Assembly: GCA_020852035.1 (NCBI GenBank)
Contig: JADZBR010000065.1
Location: forward strand, 1-5,484
Direction of reading: 5' to 3'
From: Caulobacteraceae bacterium
GTDB taxonomy: Bacteria; Pseudomonadota; Alphaproteobacteria; Caulobacterales; Caulobacteraceae
Length of the DNA: 5,484 nucleotides
Numbering within the stretch: the first letter of the stretch is position 1; the number at the start of each line of letters is the position of its first letter. The notes beneath the pieces were generated by a model. It had not been told where the DNA came from and did no database searches. It saw only the letters and a list, made by a program, of their open reading frames with translations. Position numbers and translations under genes: made by a program. Positions 1 through 5,080 of this stretch are shown piece after piece.

Positions 1-161
1 AGCCAGCCCCACAGCCGGTAGCGGGTGACCAGCCCCAGGATCGCCAGCCCCAGCAGGGCGACGACGCCGAAGGTGCCCACCAGGATCGGCTCGTGGATCG
101 GGACGGACTCCAGGCTCAGCCGGCCGAAGATCGGGCTGAAGGAGGGGTTCGATTGCGACAT
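1..161 (-). CDS. cyoB: Cytochrome bo3 ubiquinol oxidase subunit I, N-terminal part (cut by window edge)
   Basis: This is the catalytic heme-copper subunit of the quinol oxidase, an inner-membrane protein that reduces oxygen to water and pumps protons. Only the first 53 residues are present; the rest lies left of the window, so no heme or CuB ligand can be checked. The visible part reads MSQSNPSFSPIFGRLSLESV, then a PIHEPI motif and a first hydrophobic helix (about residues 26-46). It closely resembles the start of E. coli CyoB (FGKLSLDAVPFHEPI, recalled from memory), but with about ten extra residues in front. The ATG at 161-159 has a strong ribosome binding site, GGAGG, at 171-167 on the minus strand, 5 nt upstream. 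The start is 16 nt past the cyoA stop, so the two genes are almost certainly one operon. Identity as cyoB is supported by position after cyoA. Confidence 0.93.
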   Translation of the reverse strand, partial: MSQSNPSFSPIFGRLSLESVPIHEPILVGTFGVVALLGLAILGLVTRYRLWGW

Positions 162-177
162 GGGAACCTCCGGCGGC

Positions 178-1200
178 CTAGTTGCTGGGACCGTGGCCGG
201 TCACCGGCGCGGTGCGGGCGGAAGGCGCGGGCGCATGCGCCTCGCCGTGCGGCCCGCGCTCGCCGGGGCGGGCGGCCTGGGCCGCGCCGTGGTGGCGCAT
301 CTGGTCGGCGATGCAGGTCGTCCCCGGCGCGACGCAGCGGTTGACCACCCGGTCGAACAGGCCGTGCGGCGTCGAGCTGAAGTAGGTGACCGGGTGGCGC
401 TCGGTGGGCTTCTCGAGCGCGAGATAGCTCTCCGTGGTCAGGGCCGTGCCGGTGTCCTGGGCCTGGCGCACCCACTGGTCGTACTGCGCCGGGCTCACCC
501 CGCGCAGGCGAAAGCGCATGTCCGAGAAGCCCGCGCCCGAGTAGTTGCCCGAGAAGCCCTCGTAGTCGCCGGGCCGGTTGAGCACCGCGTGCAGCTGGCT
601 CTGCATGCCCGGCATGGCGTAGATCATCCCCGCCAGGGTGGGCGCGTAGAAGGTGTTCATCATGTTGGTCGAGGTGATGTCGAAGCGCACCTCGCGGTCG
701 ACCGGCAGCACCAGTTCGTTGACCGTGGCGATGTTCTCGCGCGGGTAGATGAACAGCCACTTCCAGTCCATCGCCACCACCTGCACCACCATCGGCGCCT
801 CGGCTGCGTCGGCGGGCTTGCCCGGGCCGATCCGGTCCAGCCGGCGGAACGGGTCGAGCAGGTGGGTGTTCGACCAGGTCAGCGCGCCCAGGCAGATGAT
901 GATCAGCAGCGGCACCGACCAGATCACCAGCTCCAGCCCGGTGGAGTGGTCGAACTTCGGATCGTAGGTCGCCTTGCGGTTGCCCGCCCGGTAGCGCCAG
1001 GCGAACAGCACGATCAGCACGATCACCGGCACGATGATCAGCAGCATCAGGCCGGTCGAGATGTAGATCAGGTTGCGCTGCTGCAGGGCGATGTCGCCCG
1101 CGGGGTTCAGCACGGCGCGCTCGCAGCCGGCGAGCAGACCGAGCGTGAGCAGCGGTGCAAGACGACCCAGGCGCCTGACGTGGGACAGGTGTTCGCGCAT
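178..1200 (-). CDS. cyoA: Cytochrome bo3 ubiquinol oxidase subunit II (lipoprotein)
   Basis: Subunit II of the proton-pumping ubiquinol oxidase, 340 residues, complete. A signal peptide ends in a lipobox, LLAGC, with Cys26 as the predicted lipidated residue. Two transmembrane helices follow (about 46-68 and 90-108), then a periplasmic cupredoxin-like domain starting near 137 (VVQVVAMDWKWLFIYP). The CuA ligands of cytochrome c oxidases are absent: the loop near 215-230 reads GFSGNYSGAGFSDM, as in quinol oxidases (E. coli has a very similar loop). This marks the protein as CyoA rather than CoxB. The start at 1200-1198 was chosen because it gives a proper signal peptide; longer in-frame starts up to 1359 would run through the intergenic palindrome and across the neighbouring start codon. 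The ribosome binding site is weak (GGCCAAGAC before the ATG). Residues from about 301 form a low-complexity His/Ala/Pro-rich tail. Confidence 0.95.
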   Translation of the reverse strand: MREHLSHVRRLGRLAPLLTLGLLAGCERAVLNPAGDIALQQRNLIYISTGLMLLIIVPVIVLIVLFAWRYRAGNRKATYDPKFDHSTGLELVIWSVPLLIIICLGALTWSNTHLLDPFRRLDRIGPGKPADAAEAPMVVQVVAMDWKWLFIYPRENIATVNELVLPVDREVRFDITSTNMMNTFYAPTLAGMIYAMPGMQSQLHAVLNRPGDYEGFSGNYSGAGFSDMRFRLRGVSPAQYDQWVRQAQDTGTALTTESYLALEKPTERHPVTYFSSTPHGLFDRVVNRCVAPGTTCIADQMRHHGAAQAARPGERGPHGEAHAPAPSARTAPVTGHGPSN

Positions 1201-1230
1201 GTCTTGGCCGTTAGGCTGCGCCCGGCGAGG

Positions 1231-1238
1231 GCTACATT
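1231..1238 (+). promoter_or_regulatory. Possible -10 element for the MFS gene
   Basis: GCTACATT matches the Caulobacter sigma-73 -10 pattern GCTANAWC at all specified positions except the last. It overlaps the left end of the palindrome, so a protein bound there would be expected to affect transcription of the rightward gene. No good -35 is seen at the right distance (TTAGGCT at 1211-1217 is poor), so an activator would be needed or this is chance. If used, the transporter mRNA would have a leader of roughly 100 nt. Confidence 0.25.
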
Positions 1239-1255
1239 GGACATTTTGTCCAATG
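1235..1255. promoter_or_regulatory. Operator-like perfect palindrome between cyoA and the MFS gene
   Basis: Two 9-nt arms, CATTGGACA (1235-1243) and TGTCCAATG (1247-1255), are exact reverse complements around a TTT centre. It is AT-richer than its surroundings and lies in the divergent intergenic region, 34 nt upstream of the cyoA start and 94 nt upstream of the transporter start. Such a spaced dyad is typical of a site for a dimeric helix-turn-helix repressor or activator. I do not recognise the motif as that of a named regulator, and no regulator gene is in the window. The arms contain TTGGACA on each strand, similar to a -35 hexamer, so the site may overlap promoter elements. A role as a short RNA hairpin is possible, but it lacks a T-run and is badly placed for a terminator. 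Confidence 0.6.
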
Positions 1256-1349
1256 CCAGTCTTCCACCCTTGGCTGCACAGGAGCAAGGTAGGCTTGGAC
1301 GCTTTCCGGGCCTTCGGACGCCCATGACGGGCTCGCCAGGAGTTGGAAG

Positions 1350-2750
1350 ATGAGCGCAACGGACGGCGCGGCGACCTCGACGCCCCTCGAGCGGGACGCG
1401 CGCCTGGTGAATGCGCACGACCAGGCGGTCAAGCCCGGCGAGATCGCCATCGGCGTGATCATCGGCCGGACCAGCGAGTTCTTCGACTTCTTTGTCTACG
1501 CCCTGGCCTCGGTGCTGGTGTTCCCGGCGGTGGTGTTTCCCTATCTCGACCCGGTCACCGGCACCCTGGCCTCGTTCGCGGTGTTCTCGGTGGCGTTCAT
1601 GGCGCGGCCGTTCGGCACGCTGCTGTTCATGTGGATCGACCGCAACCACGGGCGCGGGGTCAAGCTGACCATCTCCCTGTTCCTGCTGGGCGGCTCGACG
1701 ATGGCGATCGCGCTCCTGCCCGGCCACGCCCAGGTGGGCGCCCTGTCGGCGGTGCTCTTGGCGGTGTTCCGCTTCGGCCAGGGGATGGCGCTGGGCGGCG
1801 CCTGGGATGGGCTGCCCTCGCTCCTGGCGCTGAACGCGCCGCGCGAGCGGCGAGGCTGGTTCGCGATGATCCCGCAGCTGGGCGCCCCGCTCGGCCTGCT
1901 GGTGGCGGCGGGCCTGTTCACCTATTTCATGACCGGCCTCTCCAGCGAGGACTTCCTGGCCTGGGGCTGGCGCTATCCGTTCTTCGTGGCGCTGGCGATC
2001 AACGTCGTGGCCCTGTTCGCGCGCCTGCGGATCGTGGCGACGCCGGACTTCGAGCGCCTGTTCGAGAGCCAGGACCTGCAGCCCTCCCCCGCCTTCGCCA
2101 CCCTGTTCAAGGAGTGGCGGACCATCGCGCTCGGGGCGATGGCGCCGCTGGCCAGCTTCGCGCTGTTCCACATCGTGACCGTGTTCCCGCTGTCCTGGGT
2201 GACCCTGACCGGGCGCGAGACGCCGGTGCGCTTCCTGGTGATCGAGATCGTCGGCGCGGTGGTCGGCGTGCTCGCCATGCTGGCCTCCGGCGTCCTCGCC
2301 GACCGCTACGGACGGCGCCTGGTGCTGGCGGTTTCGGCGGTGCTGATCGGCGCCTACAGCGGCTTCGCCCCGCAACTGCTGAACGCCGGGCCGCTGGGCG
2401 AGACGGTCTACATGATCCTCGGCTTCGTGCTGCTGGGGCTGGCGTTCGGCCAGGCGTCGGGGCTGGTGAACGACCGCTTCCCGCCGGAGCGGCGCTACAC
2501 CGGCGCGGCGATCGTCGCCAACTCGGCCTGGCTGGTGGGCGCGGGCTTCGCGCCGCTGGTGGCGCTGTTCCTGGCCCATACCTTCGGGGTGTGGTCGGTC
2601 GGCGCCTATCTGCTGTCCGGCGCCGCCTGCACGCTCGGCGCGCTGGCCATCAACCGCGAGCTGGCGCACAAGGACGCCCCCTGTTCGGGCGGTGCGACAC
2701 TGCGAGACCCTGCGTGGTTCGAGACGCGGCTTCGCCGCTCCTCACCATGA
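1350..2750 (+). CDS. MFS transporter, metabolite:H+ symporter (MHS)-like
   Basis: A 466-residue polytopic inner-membrane protein with about 12 hydrophobic helices, probably a proton-coupled symporter of small organic solutes; the substrate cannot be told. MHS features (the family of ShiA, ProP and KgtP) are the first-helix motif GRTSEFFDFFVY (39-50), ARPFGTLLF (85-93) leading into DRNHGR (97-102), RFGQGMALGGAWDG (141-154), and a second-half loop ADRYGRR (317-323). Some consensus positions differ: GGEWGG is GGAWDG here, and the first loop is WIDRNHGRG. The ATG at 1350 has AGGAG at 1338-1342, 7 nt upstream. The gene is divergent from cyoA; from memory, relatives of this subtype often sit beside cyo operons in proteobacteria. 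The helices end near residue 435. The last 11 residues (456-466, WFETRLRRSSP) and the stop codon lie inside the repeat at 2715-2808, so the C-terminus is probably acquired. Confidence 0.9.
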   Translation: MSATDGAATSTPLERDARLVNAHDQAVKPGEIAIGVIIGRTSEFFDFFVYALASVLVFPAVVFPYLDPVTGTLASFAVFSVAFMARPFGTLLFMWIDRNHGRGVKLTISLFLLGGSTMAIALLPGHAQVGALSAVLLAVFRFGQGMALGGAWDGLPSLLALNAPRERRGWFAMIPQLGAPLGLLVAAGLFTYFMTGLSSEDFLAWGWRYPFFVALAINVVALFARLRIVATPDFERLFESQDLQPSPAFATLFKEWRTIALGAMAPLASFALFHIVTVFPLSWVTLTGRETPVRFLVIEIVGAVVGVLAMLASGVLADRYGRRLVLAVSAVLIGAYSGFAPQLLNAGPLGETVYMILGFVLLGLAFGQASGLVNDRFPPERRYTGAAIVANSAWLVGAGFAPLVALFLAHTFGVWSVGAYLLSGAACTLGALAINRELAHKDAPCSGGATLRDPAWFETRLRRSSP

Positions 2751-2808
2751 CTAAGTCTTTGCTGCTTCAGTCATCCTGAGGAGCCCGCGAAGCGGGCGTC
2801 CCGAAGGA
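2715..2808. repeat. Twin-hairpin inverted repeat (REP/BIME-like intergenic element)
   Basis: Arm 1 (2715-2750) read in reverse and arm 2 (2771-2808) read forward align over about 38 columns with 29 identities. Shared blocks are TGAGGAGC, GCGAAGC, GCGTC and CGAA. A 20-nt spacer (2751-2770) separates the arms. Each arm also folds alone: GCGGC-TTC-GCCGC at 2726-2738 in arm 1, and GCCCGC-GAA-GCGGGC at 2783-2797 in arm 2. The element lies between convergent genes and includes the transporter stop codon. It resembles dispersed repeats with TCATCCTGAGGAG...CGTC-CGAAGGA that I recall from many alphaproteobacterial genomes, though copy number cannot be tested here. It may also help end transcription in both directions, but there is no T-run after either hairpin. 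The remaining bases to 2842 show nothing else clear. Confidence 0.75.
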
Positions 2809-2842
2809 CGCACGACCGCTCCGCCAACGGCCTGTGAGTCTC

Positions 2843-3805
2843 TCAGGCCACCGAGCGCCGGGAGGGGGCCAGCTGCGGCCACTCCAGTTTCGGCAGCGAA
2901 ACCTGCGGCAGCCGCAGCTTCGGCAGCCCGGGCCAGCGCCAGGTCGGCCGCGGCGGCAGGCAGGCCTCCAGCGCGGCGAGCAGCGGCTCGACCGGGCCCT
3001 CGTTCATGAAGTGGTTGGCGCCCGGCACCCGCTCGAAGCGCACCGGCCGGCGGGTGCGGGTCTCGCGCACCAGGGCCTCGGCCGCCTCGATGGGGGCGAA
3101 GTCGTCGGCGTCGCCGTGGATCACGTGCACCGGGACCTTCAGGCGGGTCAGCGCCCGGCGCATGACGTCCAGCTGACCGGCCTGTTCGGAGACCTCGATC
3201 ACCGCGTGGCGCAGGTCGCGCGGGATGAAGCGCAGCACCTTCGAGCCCAGGCCCACCAGCCAGCGGGCGGTCGGCCCCTTCACCCCGAAGAAGCCGGACA
3301 GCATCACCACCCCGGCCAGCTTGCGCGGCTGCATCTCGGCCATCAGGGTGGCGATCGCCGCCCCGTAGGACTGGCCGACCAGCAGCACCTTCTGCCCCGG
3401 CGCGGCCTCCAGCAGCGGCAGCAGGGCGCGCGCCTGCAGGCGGATGTCGCCGACATATTCGATGGGCTCGGAGCCGGCGTAGCCGGGGCGGTCGACCACC
3501 ACCATCTCGCGGTCGGCCGGCAGGGCGGCCAGGGCCGGCGCCCAGTATTCCGCCCACGACGGCGCGCCGGTGACCACCACGATCGTCCAGGGGGCCGGCG
3601 TGGCGCGCGGCGTGGCGATGGCGGAGATCTTCCAGCCCAGGCCGCCGCCGGCGGTGAAGCTGAAGCGGTGAACCACGTCGTCAGGATAGTCCTCGGAGGT
3701 CGGCAGGTGCTCGGTGCGGCCGGTCGCGGCGCACTCGAAACAGGCCCAGCCCATCTCCAGCACGGTCTTCGGGCGCCTCCGCGCCATCTTCGGCAAGCCA
3801 AGCAT
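2843..3805 (-). CDS. Alpha/beta hydrolase with Pro-rich repeat tail
   Basis: A 320-residue alpha/beta-hydrolase-fold enzyme; substrate unknown (esterase, lipase or C-C hydrolase are all possible). The fold is shown by WTIVVVTGAPSWAEYW (73-88, strand beta-3 and oxyanion region, with TG where many relatives have HG), VVVDRPGYAGS (102-112), the nucleophile elbow GQSYG (144-148, Ser146), the acid in HGDADDFAP (230-238, likely Asp234), and GANHF (262-266, His265). The triad is therefore complete. No signal peptide or membrane helix is evident. After about residue 285 the protein continues with Trp/Pro/Leu/Lys-rich five-residue repeats not typical of the fold. The ATG at 3805-3803 has TTGGAG 8 nt upstream; an in-frame ATG six codons later lacks such a site, and longer versions would overlap the opposite gene at 3951. 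It converges on the transporter and diverges from the secreted-protein gene. Confidence 0.85.
   Translation of the reverse strand: MLGLPKMARRRPKTVLEMGWACFECAATGRTEHLPTSEDYPDDVVHRFSFTAGGGLGWKISAIATPRATPAPWTIVVVTGAPSWAEYWAPALAALPADREMVVVDRPGYAGSEPIEYVGDIRLQARALLPLLEAAPGQKVLLVGQSYGAAIATLMAEMQPRKLAGVVMLSGFFGVKGPTARWLVGLGSKVLRFIPRDLRHAVIEVSEQAGQLDVMRRALTRLKVPVHVIHGDADDFAPIEAAEALVRETRTRRPVRFERVPGANHFMNEGPVEPLLAALEACLPPRPTWRWPGLPKLRLPQVSLPKLEWPQLAPSRRSVA
2873..2932 (-). repeat. Four tandem 15-nt units encoding Pro-containing pentapeptides
   Basis: Units at 2918-2932, 2903-2917, 2888-2902 and 2873-2887 (reading order on the minus strand) encode PGLPK, LRLPQ, VSLPK and LEWPQ. Each has the form x-x-(L/W)-P-(K/Q). 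The first three share CGGCAG at the same place on the plus strand. They form hydrolase residues 292-311, near its C-terminus. The period is seen in both DNA and protein, so it probably arose by slippage or unequal exchange and was then kept in frame. Confidence 0.7.
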
Positions 3806-3890
3806 CGTGGCGACTCCAACGCAGCTGCGCCCGACAGGTTCGCCTGGGGCTGCGCGAAGGGTCCTTGGTGGGGCCGCTGGGACACAGCCG

Positions 3891-3918
3891 TTGACGCGCC
3901 GGGCGTCGAGGCTGAAGC
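3891..3918 (+). promoter_or_regulatory. Putative housekeeping promoter for the secreted-protein gene
   Basis: TTGACGC (3891-3897) is an exact match to the Caulobacter sigma-73 -35 pattern TTGACGS. After 13 nt comes GCTGAAGC (3911-3918), which fits GCTANAWC at five of seven specified positions. The spacing is within the usual 10-14 nt. The ATG at 3951 lies 32 nt beyond, giving a short leader. The consensus is recalled from Caulobacter work; use of this promoter is inference. Confidence 0.5.
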
Positions 3919-3950
3919 ATAGCCGCCAGGCGTGAACGGGGGCTGAAGCC

Positions 3951-5015
3951 ATGCGACAGGCCATCGTCGGATTGGCGCTCGCCCTGGCCGCCGGGCCGGC
4001 GGTGGCCGAGGACGCGGCGCGGCAGGTGCGCTGGCTAGGCGAGCTCGCTGGCATGCCGGAGGGCGCGCCGACGCGCATCGTGGTCGAAGCCTCGCTCTCC
4101 GCCGGCTACGGCGGCCCCTACGAGGTCTCCGCCGAGGGCTGGGTGGCGGTGCTGGCGCCGGGCTCGGCGGGCGACGACTTCGACGCGACCTGCGTCTCCG
4201 GGCGCTGCGCGATCGACGTCGGCTTCGACGGCGGCGACCTGGCGCTGAGCGCGGACCTGGCGGGAGGCGCCGACGCCCCCGTCGCCGGCCGCTACACCTA
4301 CACCGCCAACGGCGAGGCGCCGGTGGAGGGCGAGGCGCGCTTCACGCCCCTGACCGGCCCCGCGCCGGGCCTGTCGGCCTTCGCCGCGGCGGACGCGGTC
4401 AGCGCTGAGGAGCTGTCGGCCTGGCTGGACATCACCGGCTTCGAGCAGGGCTTCACCAACATCTACCAAGCCGGCCCGCCGACCGACCGCGAGCGCCGGG
4501 GCCTGGCCCAGTGGCAGGCCGCGCGCGAGCGTCCCGGCGGCGGCCTGCTCCTCGAGGCGGACCTGGCCGCGCTCAGAGCCGAGGCGAAGGCGGCGCGCGA
4601 TGAGCTGTTCTGGCAGAACATCCAGGGCCGCGGCTGGAGCGGGAGCTACCCGGCGGGAATCCTCCATGTCGCCAGCGGCGCGGGATCGGACGGCGTCGGC
4701 CGGCGGTTCGCCAGCGAGACGGGCGACGCCTTTGTCGAGTTCACCCAGGAGCCGCCGATGACCGAGGAGGCCTGGGACGCCTTCGTCGAGGCCCGCACCG
4801 CCGACCGCGAGGGTCGCGAGGGCCGCGGCTACACCCGCGTCAACGACGACATGGAGATCGCCTACGAGGAGGCCGGCCAGAAGATCAACGAGGTCTACCA
4901 CCGGCGCGAGGGCGGGGTGTCGCGGATGATCCTGGCCTACCCCGTCGCCAAGCAAGACGACTGGCGCGTCGCCGAGGCCGCCACGGTGCGCGCCTTCCGC
5001 GCCACGGCGCCCTAG
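3951..5015 (+). CDS. Secreted protein of unknown function
   Basis: I do not recognise the family. The product has 354 residues with a clear signal peptide (MRQAIVGLALALAAGPAVAE, cleavage likely after Ala19), so it is predicted periplasmic or extracellular; no lipobox and no later membrane helix is seen. The N-terminal half (about 40-135) is rich in Gly, Ala and acidic residues with alternating hydrophobics, suggesting beta structure; it contains the only two cysteines, Cys81 and Cys86 (CVSGRC), which could form a disulfide. Residues 150-225 look helical and charged. The C-terminal part (about 225-350) has aromatic-rich patches such as FWQNIQGRGWSGSY (220-233) and ends in WRVAEAATVRAF. No catalytic motif is evident. 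The start has a G-rich stretch (3938-3942) 8 nt upstream and a promoter match at 3891-3918. It lies 65 nt before a secreted peptidase gene on the same strand, so a shared transcript is possible. Confidence 0.8.
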   Translation: MRQAIVGLALALAAGPAVAEDAARQVRWLGELAGMPEGAPTRIVVEASLSAGYGGPYEVSAEGWVAVLAPGSAGDDFDATCVSGRCAIDVGFDGGDLALSADLAGGADAPVAGRYTYTANGEAPVEGEARFTPLTGPAPGLSAFAAADAVSAEELSAWLDITGFEQGFTNIYQAGPPTDRERRGLAQWQAARERPGGGLLLEADLAALRAEAKAARDELFWQNIQGRGWSGSYPAGILHVASGAGSDGVGRRFASETGDAFVEFTQEPPMTEEAWDAFVEARTADREGREGRGYTRVNDDMEIAYEEAGQKINEVYHRREGGVSRMILAYPVAKQDDWRVAEAATVRAFRATAP

Positions 5016-5036
5016 AGACCTTCAGGCTTGGCCTTG

Positions 5037-5050
5037 GGCGCTCGGGCGCC
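5037..5050 (+). other. Small stem-loop between the secreted-protein and peptidase genes
   Basis: GGCGC (5037-5041) and GCGCC (5046-5050) can pair around a TCGG loop, 22 nt past the stop at 5013-5015. No T-run follows, so a strong intrinsic terminator is unlikely. It could slow decay of the upstream message or be chance in GC-rich DNA. The rest of the 65-nt gap shows only the peptidase ribosome binding site. Confidence 0.25.
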
Positions 5051-5080
5051 TACGGTCCCGACCCAGTACGGGAGGGACTC

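Noticed and set aside
215..300. His-rich C-terminal tail of CyoA (residues 301-340) as a possible metal site
   Set aside because: The five histidines are scattered in Ala/Pro/Gly low-complexity sequence with no known metal-binding spacing; variable tails are common in this subunit.
25..1353. Long plus-strand open frame of 442 codons opposite cyoA
   Set aside because: It is antisense to a clear cyoA, has a low-complexity Arg/Ala/His/Gln composition, and shows no domain. Such frames are common opposite GC-rich genes.
1201..1359. N-terminal extension of CyoA beyond 1200
   Set aside because: It would place the lipoprotein signal peptide in the interior and read through the intergenic palindrome and the transporter start.
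1107..2669. Minus-strand open frame of 520 codons opposite the transporter
   Set aside because: Its Arg/Gln/His/Glu-rich composition is typical of antisense translation, and the plus-strand frame is a clear multi-helix transporter.
2726..2797. Repeat hairpins as ordinary intrinsic terminators
   Set aside because: Neither GC stem is followed by a T-run on either strand, and the arms are inverted copies, which fits a repeat element better.
3806..4078. N-terminal extension of the hydrolase to an upstream ATG
   Set aside because: It would overlap the opposite gene at 3951 and pass through its promoter; the ATG at 3805 has a good ribosome binding site and gives a normal fold start.
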